NCBI GenBank assembly: GCA_016839245.1
Contig: JAEOUN010000038.1
Location: 1 to 31,367, forward strand
Direction of reading: 5' to 3'
DNA length: 31,367 nt
Origin: Candidatus Thorarchaeota archaeon
GTDB lineage: Archaea > Asgardarchaeota > Thorarchaeia > Thorarchaeales > Thorarchaeaceae
Both the position numbers and the translations under genes were made by a program. Under the pieces are notes generated by a model that had not been told where the DNA came from, did no database searches, and saw only the letters and a list, made by a program, of their open reading frames with translations. This document shows positions 1-8,314 of this stretch, in pieces (within the stretch, counting starts at the first letter, position 1; each line of letters starts with the position of its first letter).

Positions 1-121
1 CAATTTGGATATTGTGAACTCTTTTTGCCACATCAATGATAGATTTGCAGGGTCTCTTTGTTCTTAGACCCTGGGCATCAAGTATGTAATTTTGTGCTTG
101 TTCTTTTGAAATCTCAATCAT
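1..121 (-). CDS. AlkZ-like winged-helix DNA-binding protein, N-terminal part (runs off window)
   Basis: Only the first 40 codons are inside the window; the frame is open to the edge. The peptide starts MIEISKEQAQNYILDAQGL and continues to VAKRVHNIQI. This matches the opening of the HTH_42/AlkZ (YcaQ) family: a helix around 'A-x-x-x-x-L-x-x-Q-G-L', then a segment ending in the conserved Q of the QxD or QxQ motif. The next codon begins with G, which is compatible with Asp. Family members unhook DNA crosslinks or excise bulky alkyl adducts, but many archaeal members are uncharacterised. I chose the ATG at 121 because it falls directly before the conserved domain; an in-frame TTG at 187 is possible. 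No ribosome site is visible, and a TATA-like stretch lies on the minus strand near 215-226. The family call is moderately sure; function is inferred. Confidence 0.6.
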   Translation of the reverse strand, partial: MIEISKEQAQNYILDAQGLRTKRPCKSIIDVAKRVHNIQI

Positions 122-280
122 ACGTTTGGCGCATAAGCGATTCTTAAGTTCGTTTCCCTCAACGATAGTGAGTGTTTCCAAGTACAAGAATTATTGGATG
201 TTACTTCGTAAGAACTAAGATATAATACAATACCAGGGTGGGTTCAGCCCTAACCTTTGGTCTATAACTCGTGATTTCAA

Positions 281-922
281 TCAGGTCTCTGACACGGTAT
301 TTTCAACTTGTTCAGACTCTAAATCTTCATATCTCTTATTGAATTTCCGAACTACAAAATAAAGAATCCAAAAGACACTGCCCACTAGTATTATTGGCGG
401 AAAAGGCCAGAAGACAATGTAGCTGAGAGTAGAGATCGTAAGTGGAGTTCCTTCATAGGCATATGTCCAGTATTGAACATCAGTATAGCTAGGAATATCT
501 GCAAAGACTGATAAGTTATAGTAAAACATAGCTTCATAGGTATCCCACCCAGTACCACTGATGTCCTCACTAGAAATCGTGAATTCAGCTACTACCTTTG
601 ATACATCACCCACGCTATTCCATGGATTATTCACAGTAATTATTTCAGTATAATTTACTTCAGTCACAACGGTAACTTGCATTACAAGAGTCTTAAAATC
701 CTCAATAATACCGGCATTGAGAAGTTTGAGAGTAAAGAAAAGTTTGGAAACACTTTCAGTTGCCCAATAATCAATGTTTTCAACATCTACGTCTATTTGC
801 AGACCGGAGTTCCAAGTCAGCTTGCGCCCTGAATGACCCGCATCAATTGGCATAGGCACTTGAAACATTATGAGAGTAAACACAAATATTACAACTAACC
901 CTTTACCACGCATTACAATCAT
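281..922 (-). CDS. Secreted protein with C-terminal membrane anchor, function unknown
   Basis: I do not recognise the family. The 213-residue product begins with a short basic segment (MRGKG) and a hydrophobic stretch at about residues 9-25, which looks like a signal peptide. An ectodomain of about 135 residues follows; it looks beta-rich and has sequons NYT and NLS. A hydrophobic anchor occupies about residues 167-191, followed by the basic segment RKFNKRY and an acidic tail. The layout fits an extracytoplasmic domain held in the membrane by its C-terminus, like the NosD-like proteins further along. A TATA-like box on the minus strand (942-951) centres about 24 bases upstream of the ATG, so the transcript is probably leaderless or nearly so. 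It is divergent from the small membrane gene at 1024. Confidence 0.6.
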   Translation of the reverse strand: MIVMRGKGLVVIFVFTLIMFQVPMPIDAGHSGRKLTWNSGLQIDVDVENIDYWATESVSKLFFTLKLLNAGIIEDFKTLVMQVTVVTEVNYTEIITVNNPWNSVGDVSKVVAEFTISSEDISGTGWDTYEAMFYYNLSVFADIPSYTDVQYWTYAYEGTPLTISTLSYIVFWPFPPIILVGSVFWILYFVVRKFNKRYEDLESEQVENTVSET

Positions 923-941
923 GTTTTATGATACGAACATG

Positions 942-951
942 TAGATAAATA
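942..951 (-). promoter_or_regulatory. TATA-like box for the 281-922 gene
   Basis: The minus strand reads TATTTATCTA here, centred about 24 bases before the ATG at 922. That spacing predicts transcription starting at or next to the start codon. Assignment is from spacing and composition only. Confidence 0.4.
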
Positions 952-977
952 TTCGCAAATTATTGATGGGTGAGAAC

Positions 978-986
978 TAATATATA
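978..986 (+). promoter_or_regulatory. TATA-like box for the 1024-1356 gene
   Basis: The stretch TAATATATA sits about 42 bases before the ATG at 1024, predicting a start site near 1008 and a short leader. The open frame formally extends back to a GTG at 970, but that start would lie upstream of this box. The promoter therefore argues for the 1024 start. Confidence 0.4.
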
Positions 987-1023
987 CAGGAAATGTGAAT
1001 GTAAGAAATGCGTGGTAATTAGT

Positions 1024-1356
1024 ATGCTAGCAATTTGGGGAACAAAAAAGTGGGAAATATGTGAAGCAATATGTATTATATTCATCCTAGGCCTTGGTGT
1101 TTACTATGTCACTACGGGTTTACTCACAGGAAGTCATATTTGGTGGTATGATCTTGCATTGCCATTTTTTGCATTTTCAGGTCTAGGATTACTCCTTTTA
1201 GTACGAATGACGAAGAAATCCTTGAGCAATGTTGTAAAATATGGATTAAATCCTTCAGCAGCAAAAGATTTCGATGAAACAAATGGCACTAATGAGAGAA
1301 GTTATCCTGATGAGGATTTTCAGGATGACAGGTTCTTTAAAGAAGATGAGGAATGA
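1024..1356 (+). CDS. Small membrane protein with acidic tail, function unknown
   Basis: No family is recognised. From the ATG at 1024 the product is 110 residues, with two hydrophobic helices at about residues 11-31 and 41-60. A short basic loop (RMTKKS) follows, then a strongly acidic, charged C-terminal tail rich in D, E and N. The likely topology is a hairpin in the membrane with the charged tail in the cytoplasm. The frame is open upstream to a GTG at 970, but the extra residues are Cys/Lys-rich with no domain character, and a TATA-like box at 978-986 would sit inside that extension. It is divergently transcribed from the anchored protein at 281-922, sharing a roughly 100-base promoter region. 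Confidence 0.5.
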   Translation: MLAIWGTKKWEICEAICIIFILGLGVYYVTTGLLTGSHIWWYDLALPFFAFSGLGLLLLVRMTKKSLSNVVKYGLNPSAAKDFDETNGTNERSYPDEDFQDDRFFKEDEE

Positions 1357-1698
1357 GTAGGCAACTCCTTTCCACCAGATTCACATACCTTATACACTAA
1401 GGAAGAATATCAGAGGTTAACAATACAGAATATGCGAGGCCCATTTTAACATGGTATCATCTAAAGAGAGAGCTACTTCGGCCATTCAATCCACGATGGC
1501 AGGAGCATTGTGCGCGTGAGTGAAATCCTCTCAATTGTATCTGGATATATTGAAGGATGACAAGTCAGTCGAATTGTTTCATTCTTGTTTCACCAGAATG
1601 AAATTTGAACAAATTCATAGTCAGTATCTCTCTTTGACTGCACCAAAATGCGCAATAATTTATAAATATTTGATTGACTTTTACCAAGAATAGGTTGA
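1357..1698 (+). other. 342-base region without a clear gene; possible small decayed ORF
   Basis: No confident gene is present. One frame holds an ATG-started 22-codon ORF at 1451-1519, stopped by TGA. The same frame then stays open from the adjacent GTG at 1520 to a TAG at 1691-1693 (57 codons). This may be a short gene broken by one stop, or chance. The right end holds the TATA-like box of the NosD-like gene, inside that open frame. The opposite strand has a 63-codon frame crossing into the NosD-like gene, which I regard as chance. Confidence 0.3.
1659..1667 (+). promoter_or_regulatory. TATA-like box for the first NosD-like gene
   Basis: TTTATAAAT lies about 36 bases before the ATG at 1699. 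It predicts a start site near 1689 and a leader of about 10 bases with no recognisable ribosome site. Confidence 0.45.
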
Positions 1699-4600
1699 AT
1701 GGTTAGGATGCGCAGAGGATTATCGATAGTTCTAGTCTTATTGCTGTTGTTCATGACATGTTTAAATGGAGTCAACACCAATATAGAGAATTTTGAATCT
1801 AGTCAGGTTGTTGATAGTCAGAATTCAAGACCAACTAATGAACGTCAATTATCGTATGAAATTCATGAGTCTATAAGTATCAGTGATCATGATGATTTCG
1901 TTGAACAGGGTTTTCCTGGATCGGGTACTGAAGAAGATCCTTTTATCATTGAAAACTTGGAGATTGCAGCTGAGTACGGATGTATCCTTTTATTCAGTTT
2001 TTCTGATTACTACATTATAAGAAACTGCTACTTACACTCAATTCCTGATAGCTCTCATGGCGAAGGCATCCACATCGTTCAAGCAAGTCATGGAAGAGTA
2101 GAGAATTGCATAATAACTTCAAAGAATAGTGGTGTGTATATTGGATCTTGTACAGGTCTTAAAATCATTGGAAACACGATCAATAGTATTAGTGGAAATG
2201 GTATTAGACTCTACTCATCTAGTCAATGTTTATTGTCAGGAAATTCAATTGGTAATATCGGTGATAGGGGCATTGATGTCGAATCAACATCGTCGTGCAT
2301 AATTGAAAACAACACAATATTCAATTCATCTCAAGAAGGCATCTATTTTCTCCAGTCCAATAATAACAAAATTAACAACAACTCAATTTGCAACGCATAC
2401 TATGGTGCGCATATAGAAAATTCAGATAATACGTTAATCACTAATAACCAAATATTCTCAAACCGTGAAACAGGCTTCAGCAATTATGACAGCGATGGCT
2501 GTGACTTTATGAATAATTCAATATACAACAATACAGGACACGGAATCCACTGGAATAGAGGAGATAACTCAATAATAGAAGGAAACAAAATAAGCAACAA
2601 TAGTCTTCGAGGTTTCTATCTCCATTATTCGTACAATTGCAATATTAAAAAGAACACCTTCCAGAATAATGGATTAATGATAACTGGTTCAGAACTCCTG
2701 AACTGGGTACATACAATTACAGATAATATTGTAAATGGTAAAAACTTGGGTTATTTCTTCAACTCAACAAATATGGTATTGGATGGCGAACTATATGGAC
2801 AGATAATTATAGTAAACTCCACAGACCTTTCGATTCAGGGAGGTACTTTTAGTAGATGTGAGATAGGAGTTGCATTGTATTATTCTAATAATTGTATGGT
2901 AAACTCGACCTTGATTGATGAGAATCTGCTTGGAATATATCTTTGCAGTTCTAGGTACTGCAATATTACAAATTCGGTTCTTGATCAGTGTGGAGTTATG
3001 GTTACGGGAAATTCACTTTCAGACTGGATACATAATTTCGCGGGGACAAAGGTCAATAGTAAATCTTTGGGCTATTATTTTGGTCAATCAAATATTATAG
3101 TAAACGGTAGTAGTCTAGGACAAGTCATTGTTGTCAATTCAACCTTGGTCACCGTAACAGCAGGTGCTTTTTCAGATGCTTCACAGGGCATAGCACTTGC
3201 ATTTTCAAATAGCTGCAATATAATCCATAACAATATTTTAAACAGTTATTGTGGTATTCTTACTGAGCAATGCAACGATTGTTATTTTGAGAATAATACT
3301 GTTATAAGTTCATCAAATGTCGGATTGTATGTGCGTTCATCTAGTGATTGTACATTTACTAACAATTCAGTGATATCTTCAACTTATGGATTATACTTTT
3401 CATCTAGCACTAATTGTAGAGTAAATGAAAGCACAATTTATCAAAATGCATATGGAACATATTTGACACAATCAACCTTCATGAATTTTTCACACAATTG
3501 TTTTGAAAATAACTATGAAGCATATTATATCTACTATGGAACAGGGTGCAGAATTGATAGCGATACCGTAAGAATTAACACAGACTATGGTATACGAGTA
3601 TCGCATTCTGATACTATAACCCTTTACAATTGTACTGTTGAATACAATGGAAATGATGGTGTCTTCTTATATTACTCAAACAACGGTTTTATTCTGGAAA
3701 GCCGACTAAGTCACAATATTGGTTCTGGCATCTATTCGCATCAATCGGATTATTGGAATATAATAAATAATACCGTAGGTAATAATTCAAATTGCGGAAT
3801 TTTGATTAATGTTGGCTCAGACTATAATGACATCTATGGAAATGATATTACAGATAATGAAGTTTACAACGGATATGGATACACATCCACAAATACGTGG
3901 GACGATGGTATCTCAGTAGGTAATTACTGGAGTGATTATCTTGGAACTGGACCGTATTATATTAATGGACCAGGTCATAATGTGGATAATTATCCAATAG
4001 GACCGCCTGTTGTTTTAATTGCTCATAGCGATGCGGATTACCATCTAGAATCAATTGCCTCAATAACATGGGATGCTTATTCATTAGAACCAGATTATTT
4101 CATAGTTTATATTAATGGTGAAATCCACGAATCAGGCACATGGGATGGACTTGATGTTACTGCAAGTGTGATAACAGACACCTTGGGAATATTCAATTAC
4201 ACATTATTTGTAAACGGAACATCAGGCTTCTATAAGATTGATACTGTAATGGTAACGATCTATGACAACGCTCCGACCATCGATTCACCATATGACATAT
4301 GGTACAACTATGGTACGACTGGATATTCAATCACTTGGAACCCTTCAGATATTAATCCAGATCAATATGAAGTCTATCTAAATGATACTCTAGTCTTTTC
4401 AGATGCGTGGACAGGATCATCGGTTACCTACTCTGTAGATGGTCTATCTATTGGTACTTTTAATTTCAAGTTACGAGTAATTGACACAAGTGGAAATGAT
4501 GCCAATGACACTGTTAGAGTTACTGTCTATAATTCGCCACCTTTACTTGTGCCATCTGATGATATTACTTACGAAGAAGGGACAATAGGAAACGCAATCA

Positions 4601-4992
4601 TCTGGAACGTTAGCGATGCCAATCCATTTATCTACACAATATATAGAAACAATTCAATTGTAGAATTAACAAGTTGGGATGGACACCAAATCATATTCTC
4701 AATTGACGGATTGGATAAGGGATACTATAACTATACTTTAATTGTTGTAGATACTGGTGGTCTTTTATCTATTGATTGTGTATTTGTAACTGTTATATCT
4801 TCATCCGCAACAACCACTACTACAACAACTACTACTACAACTACTACTACAACTACAACAACTACTACAACCACCACAACCACTACTACAACAACTACAG
4901 GTTTTATATCGACTGCTGGAATTTTCGTTATAGGTATTGTTGGTGCTGCAAGTATAGTGTTCATAATTATTGCACTTAAGTATCGTAGATAG
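1699..4992 (+). CDS. NosD-like right-handed beta-helix surface protein with Ig-like repeats, poly-Thr stalk and C-terminal anchor
   Basis: The 1097-residue product begins with a signal peptide (basic MVRMRR, then a leucine-rich core to about residue 25). Residues 60-730 are parallel beta-helix rungs of the NosD/pectate-lyase-like type, with recurring N-N, 'GI-x-L' and S-x-x-C patterns. The helix ends with the typical motif WDDGISVGNYWSDY and a GxGHNVDNYPIG stretch. Three Ig/cadherin-like repeats of about 90 residues follow (about 770-1035), each with W-D/W-T and 'Y-x-x-x-x-N' elements. Then come 30 consecutive threonines, a hydrophobic anchor and a basic end (KYRR). The expected location is the cell surface, with the stalk lifting the helix from the membrane. 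The role could be polysaccharide binding or adhesion; no catalytic site is recognised. The next gene is a shorter paralogue in the same orientation. Confidence 0.85.
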   Translation: MVRMRRGLSIVLVLLLLFMTCLNGVNTNIENFESSQVVDSQNSRPTNERQLSYEIHESISISDHDDFVEQGFPGSGTEEDPFIIENLEIAAEYGCILLFSFSDYYIIRNCYLHSIPDSSHGEGIHIVQASHGRVENCIITSKNSGVYIGSCTGLKIIGNTINSISGNGIRLYSSSQCLLSGNSIGNIGDRGIDVESTSSCIIENNTIFNSSQEGIYFLQSNNNKINNNSICNAYYGAHIENSDNTLITNNQIFSNRETGFSNYDSDGCDFMNNSIYNNTGHGIHWNRGDNSIIEGNKISNNSLRGFYLHYSYNCNIKKNTFQNNGLMITGSELLNWVHTITDNIVNGKNLGYFFNSTNMVLDGELYGQIIIVNSTDLSIQGGTFSRCEIGVALYYSNNCMVNSTLIDENLLGIYLCSSRYCNITNSVLDQCGVMVTGNSLSDWIHNFAGTKVNSKSLGYYFGQSNIIVNGSSLGQVIVVNSTLVTVTAGAFSDASQGIALAFSNSCNIIHNNILNSYCGILTEQCNDCYFENNTVISSSNVGLYVRSSSDCTFTNNSVISSTYGLYFSSSTNCRVNESTIYQNAYGTYLTQSTFMNFSHNCFENNYEAYYIYYGTGCRIDSDTVRINTDYGIRVSHSDTITLYNCTVEYNGNDGVFLYYSNNGFILESRLSHNIGSGIYSHQSDYWNIINNTVGNNSNCGILINVGSDYNDIYGNDITDNEVYNGYGYTSTNTWDDGISVGNYWSDYLGTGPYYINGPGHNVDNYPIGPPVVLIAHSDADYHLESIASITWDAYSLEPDYFIVYINGEIHESGTWDGLDVTASVITDTLGIFNYTLFVNGTSGFYKIDTVMVTIYDNAPTIDSPYDIWYNYGTTGYSITWNPSDINPDQYEVYLNDTLVFSDAWTGSSVTYSVDGLSIGTFNFKLRVIDTSGNDANDTVRVTVYNSPPLLVPSDDITYEEGTIGNAIIWNVSDANPFIYTIYRNNSIVELTSWDGHQIIFSIDGLDKGYYNYTLIVVDTGGLLSIDCVFVTVISSSATTTTTTTTTTTTTTTTTTTTTTTTTTTTTTGFISTAGIFVIGIVGAASIVFIIIALKYRR
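2677..3220 (+). repeat. Two copies of a beta-helix module within the first NosD-like protein
   Basis: The translated stretches starting near 2677 and near 2998 are diverged copies of one module of about 70 residues. Each reads M-x-x-T-G-x-x-L-x-x-W-x-H, then VN-x-K-x-LGY-x-F, then GQ-I/V-x-V-V/I-N-S-T, then A-L-x-x-S-N-x-C. The first is residues 327-400 and the second 434-507. The copies differ at many positions, so the duplication is old and the module probably has structural importance. Confidence 0.6.
4810..4899 (+). repeat. Tract of 30 threonine codons (ACN repeat)
   Basis: Thirty uninterrupted ACN codons encode threonine between the last Ig-like domain and the membrane anchor. ACA and ACT dominate, ACC occurs a few times and ACG never. 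The mixture of synonymous codons means it is not a pure trinucleotide microsatellite, although blocks of ACT-ACT-ACA repeat. Such tracts are expected to be O-glycosylated rigid stalks. The opposite strand reads as poly-valine and other frames as low-complexity runs, all artefacts. Confidence 0.9.
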
Positions 4993-5150
4993 CATTGAAT
5001 GAATTAGAGGATACAGGATTGCCAGAGATTTCAAGAGCTGTTGCAGAGAAGAAATACAGGATAACTGAAAAAATTTAAGCGAATGATACAAATTATCACA
5101 ATAATCGGGTAAATCATTTCAAATTAGTGTGGGATTTAGGAGCTGGTAAT

Positions 5151-6698
5151 TTGAAGAAAATTCTGTTTTCGACTCTCATCTTGTTTATATTATTCTGTTC
5201 GTTTGGATGTATTGGAATACCATTTTTAGATGATTTGATGGGAGAGTGTAATGTTACCTCCGGTGAAGTTTATACTGCTCATGATCCAATCGTAATACGA
5301 ACCAACGAGGATTTTGATAAAGAAGGTTGGATTGGGGACGGTTCTTCAGATAATCCATACACAGTTTCATTTTTTGAGTTTACTGATGCAATTGATGAAG
5401 CATGCATCAACATAAGTGATACAACAGCATATTTCGTAATTACCAACTGCACATTTGAAACAATAGATTTTGCCTGTGCGATAAATCTACAAAATGTGAC
5501 TAATGGTCGTATTCAATATTGCACGACAGGAAGCAACGTCTGGGGTATTACAGTACATGATTCTGCCAATATTCAGTTGGAATATTTGACATCGAATGCT
5601 TGTATCATAATGGAGTATTCGTTCATGTGTAATATTTCACATTGTTCCTTATTAGGAGCACCTGGTGATGGTGTATATCTACATGGCTGTGCATTTGTAC
5701 TGATTCAAGAATGCGAAATCCTAAGCTGTTGTGCAAATGGCATCTGTCTTGAAGACACAATGTTTTCATCAGCTATAGGTAATAGACTTCAGGGCAACGA
5801 TATCTGTGAAATTGATGTCGTAGGATCTTCCATGTGGAATTACATATACAACAATATAGTCTATTATTACGAATGGGGTTGGGAAATAGCTAGTGATAAT
5901 GGATTGTTTAACAGCTGGGATGATGGCGTGTCGATAGGAAATTGGTGGTCAGATTACAGTGGATCAGGTAATTACTCTATCTTTGGTTCGGCAGATTCTG
6001 TTGACCATTATCCAATGGGGCACTCTTCTGTTGTTCTAGTAAGTCACGATGATGTTCAATTTGAAATTAATTCAGCCGCTTCAATTACGTGGACGGCATT
6101 CTCTGAAGTTCCTAGTAATTTTATTATCTACAGAGATGGAGAGATCCAGAAATCAGAAGAATGGGATGGATCGGATATCTCAATAAGCATACCAACAGAC
6201 ACACTTGGGTTGTATAATTTTACGTTATTAGTAAATGGAATTTCAGGCGATAATAAGACTGATACAGTTATAGTGAAAATCTATGCTGTTTTACCGTATA
6301 TTAATTCACCACGTGATATAACATATCAATATGGTCAGACTGGTAATACAATTGTATGGCGCTCAGCGTCCTCGAATCCAGATAGATATGAAATCTATCA
6401 AGATGACATTCTCAATTGTAACGAAACTTGGGATGGTTCATATGTCACATATTGTGTTGATGGTCTCGCAGTAGGGAATTATGCCTTCGAACTACGAGTA
6501 TTTGATATACAAGGAAACAACGCAAATGATACAGTACGGGTTTCTGTAGTTGTAGCTACCCCAACTTCAAACACTACAACAACATCTACAACTACCTCTA
6601 CTTCAGAATCAAATCGTAATTTAGAACTTCTCTTTGTTGTTGGTGTAGGCGGTATATCAATAATAGTAATAATACTGATTGCAAAACTAAGAAGATAG
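5151..6698 (+). CDS. NosD-like beta-helix surface protein, short Cys-rich paralogue with C-terminal anchor
   Basis: This is a shorter relative of the preceding gene. It has a signal peptide (MKKILFSTLILF), a beta-helix of about 200 residues, the hallmark WDDGVSIGNWWSDY and D-S-V-D-H-Y-P-M-G, and two Ig-like repeats clearly similar to those of the neighbour. A short Thr/Ser stalk, a hydrophobic anchor and the basic end KLRR follow. The beta-helix is unusually rich in cysteine (for example S-C-C-A-N-G-I-C). The open frame starts at GTG 5127, but a TTG at 5151 has GGAG eight bases upstream and begins directly at the signal peptide, so I prefer it. Only 158 bases separate it from the upstream paralogue, suggesting tandem duplication followed by loss of rungs. 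It is expected outside the cell; the ligand is unknown. Confidence 0.8.
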   Translation: MKKILFSTLILFILFCSFGCIGIPFLDDLMGECNVTSGEVYTAHDPIVIRTNEDFDKEGWIGDGSSDNPYTVSFFEFTDAIDEACINISDTTAYFVITNCTFETIDFACAINLQNVTNGRIQYCTTGSNVWGITVHDSANIQLEYLTSNACIIMEYSFMCNISHCSLLGAPGDGVYLHGCAFVLIQECEILSCCANGICLEDTMFSSAIGNRLQGNDICEIDVVGSSMWNYIYNNIVYYYEWGWEIASDNGLFNSWDDGVSIGNWWSDYSGSGNYSIFGSADSVDHYPMGHSSVVLVSHDDVQFEINSAASITWTAFSEVPSNFIIYRDGEIQKSEEWDGSDISISIPTDTLGLYNFTLLVNGISGDNKTDTVIVKIYAVLPYINSPRDITYQYGQTGNTIVWRSASSNPDRYEIYQDDILNCNETWDGSYVTYCVDGLAVGNYAFELRVFDIQGNNANDTVRVSVVVATPTSNTTTTSTTTSTSESNRNLELLFVVGVGGISIIVIILIAKLRR

Positions 6699-6749
6699 TA
6701 CAATACAGACTTAAAAGAAGTAGAATAAACATCTGATCATCTCTGATGT

Positions 6750-7433
6750 CTAAAGCTTTTTCGACCCTTCTCTAATTACAAGTTTCGTCATTCTATCACG
6801 ATGTTTATTAAAAAACTCACTGACCACATTATGATTCCTTTTACTCAATTCACGAAGAACCCATCCTGCAGCTTTTCCCACAAAGAACTCTTCATCAGAA
6901 ATGTGAGGTGTAACTGCTTCTAGGATCTTCTTACCATATTCGGGTCTATATTGCGTCTTCAATGTGAGGTATAGAAATGGTAGAACTGAACAACGTCTTC
7001 TCCAGAAAGCATCGGATGTACGCCAAGATCGTAAAACATCCTCAACCATTGGATCTCTGAGAAGCATGATGCCAATTGTCGGTGAACAAAGAGGATCAGT
7101 AATTCCCCAAGTATCAGCATCATCGACCCACTTATCTGCAATATCTATGGCAATAGCGACATTTCCTTTCTTCGCATAAACCTTAAGGACATCTATGGCA
7201 GCTACCCGTGTTTCGAATGTCTTTATACTCCATAATGCGTGCATGAGTGGTGGCAAGTCATCAGTTTTTAGATTCTTGATGTTTCTACTCACTGACGAGT
7301 GAATATTGGGGAGTTCAACACCAATGAAATCAAGAGAGGATGTCTTCATGTATTCAGCAATCTTCTCTTTTCTTTCGGGATTACTTTGTGTAATGAGGTC
7401 TTTGTGAATAGCAGCACCAATAGTATTACTCAT
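6750..7433 (-). CDS. AlkD-like DNA alkylation repair protein (HEAT-like fold)
   Basis: The 227-residue length and all-helical sequence fit the DNA alkylation repair enzyme family (PF08713), whose members remove positively charged 3- or 7-alkylpurines. Visible landmarks are W109 and D113 in T-W-G-I-T-D, the F-W-R-R-R segment at 143-147, and FFVGKAAGWVLRE at 183-195 ('F-x-x-x-K-A-x-G-W-x-L-R-E'). The W-x3-D spacing and the downstream Arg and Trp resemble the substrate pocket of bacterial AlkD, so activity is plausible. A TATA-like stretch on the minus strand about 30 bases before the ATG suggests a leaderless transcript. The gene is divergent from the ABC transporter at 7544 and converges on the second NosD-like gene. 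The family is fairly sure; the exact lesion is unknown. Confidence 0.8.
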   Translation of the reverse strand: MSNTIGAAIHKDLITQSNPERKEKIAEYMKTSSLDFIGVELPNIHSSVSRNIKNLKTDDLPPLMHALWSIKTFETRVAAIDVLKVYAKKGNVAIAIDIADKWVDDADTWGITDPLCSPTIGIMLLRDPMVEDVLRSWRTSDAFWRRRCSVLPFLYLTLKTQYRPEYGKKILEAVTPHISDEEFFVGKAAGWVLRELSKRNHNVVSEFFNKHRDRMTKLVIREGSKKL

Positions 7434-7543
7434 GGGTCTTTTGTAAATGCTATTGAATATAATTTTGGCGACATGAGAATCACTTCCTCTTTTTGTAAAA
7501 TCTTTAAAGGATTCGAATGCAAAGAATAGACGGAGTTGGTTAG

Positions 7544-8314
7544 GTGTCAGATGGAAGCGTTATTCAGACTCACAGCCTCTCAAAGAATTTCGGAAAGGTT
7601 GTGGCATTAAGTAATCTAGACCTCTCGGTCTCGCGAGGAAGCGTGTTTGGTTTTCTTGGTCCAAATGGAGCTGGAAAAACGACTACTGTTCGAATTCTAT
7701 CAGGTCTCTTGAAACAAACAAGTGGTGATGCAACTGTGTGTGGTTATAGTATAGGCACACAGAGAGATGAGATAAAGGCAGCAACAGGACTTCTCCCAGA
7801 AACTCCAGGGCTTTACTCAAAGCTTTCAGCAGTAGAGTTTCTAGAGTTCATAGGTGCACTCAACGATATGAGTGGCGAAGTCCTTCACCGACGTATTGAT
7901 AGTCTTCTGGATCTAATGGGGCTTGAGGGACGTCAGAATGACTTGTTAGAGAGCTATAGCAGTGGGATGAAACAGAAAGTCCTCGTAGCTTCCACAGTGC
8001 TACATGAACCTCAGCTTGTATTCTTAGATGAACCAACTTCGAGGCTGGATCCTGCAGCAAGTGTTCTAGTTAAAGAGCTCATTATAGCTATGGCAAAAGA
8101 GATGAATACAACTTTCTTCATCTGCACTCACATGACTGATTTTGCTGAAGATGTTTGTGAAATAATTGGTATCTTGAATCAAGGTGTATTGAATGTGCTT
8201 GGATCACCCAAGGATATTATTCAACAAGTCGGAGGAAGAGACCTTGAGGATGCGTACCTAAAAATCGTGGGTGGCGAGGTGGACAAATCAAGACTCCTTA
8301 GTTGGAGGGATTGA
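7544..8314 (+). CDS. ABC transporter ATP-binding protein (ABC-2 exporter type)
   Basis: The 256-residue nucleotide-binding subunit has Walker A GPNGAGKTT at residues 39-47, signature YSSGMKQK near 138, Walker B LVFLDEPTS with D162/E163, and the switch histidine in ICTH. After Walker B the D-loop reads S-R-L-D rather than the usual S-G-L-D, a small oddity. It resembles the CcmA/NatA-type subunits of ABC-2 exporters. The start is a GTG at 7544 with a CGGAG element about 8-12 bases upstream; a TATA-like TCTTTAAAGG lies near 7501-7510. The gene ends with a TTGA overlap into the permease, so the two are translationally coupled. The substrate cannot be deduced. Confidence 0.9.
   Translation: MSDGSVIQTHSLSKNFGKVVALSNLDLSVSRGSVFGFLGPNGAGKTTTVRILSGLLKQTSGDATVCGYSIGTQRDEIKAATGLLPETPGLYSKLSAVEFLEFIGALNDMSGEVLHRRIDSLLDLMGLEGRQNDLLESYSSGMKQKVLVASTVLHEPQLVFLDEPTSRLDPAASVLVKELIIAMAKEMNTTFFICTHMTDFAEDVCEIIGILNQGVLNVLGSPKDIIQQVGGRDLEDAYLKIVGGEVDKSRLLSWRD

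Noticed and set aside
1590..1781. 63-codon minus-strand frame over the NosD-like promoter
   Set aside because: It crosses the TATA-like box and the signal-peptide codons of a well-supported gene and has no protein-like features.
4810..4899. CRISPR array or pure microsatellite
   Set aside because: No spacer structure exists; it is a coding threonine tract with mixed synonymous codons.
4731..5091. Open frames on both strands across the ACN repeat (poly-valine, Tyr/Asn-rich and Cys/Ser-rich products)
   Set aside because: They exist only because a 90-base threonine repeat has no stops in other frames; the plus-strand NosD-like frame explains the DNA.
5127..5150. GTG at 5127 as start of the second NosD-like protein
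   Set aside because: The extra eight residues precede the signal peptide without function, and TTG at 5151 has a well-spaced GGAG.
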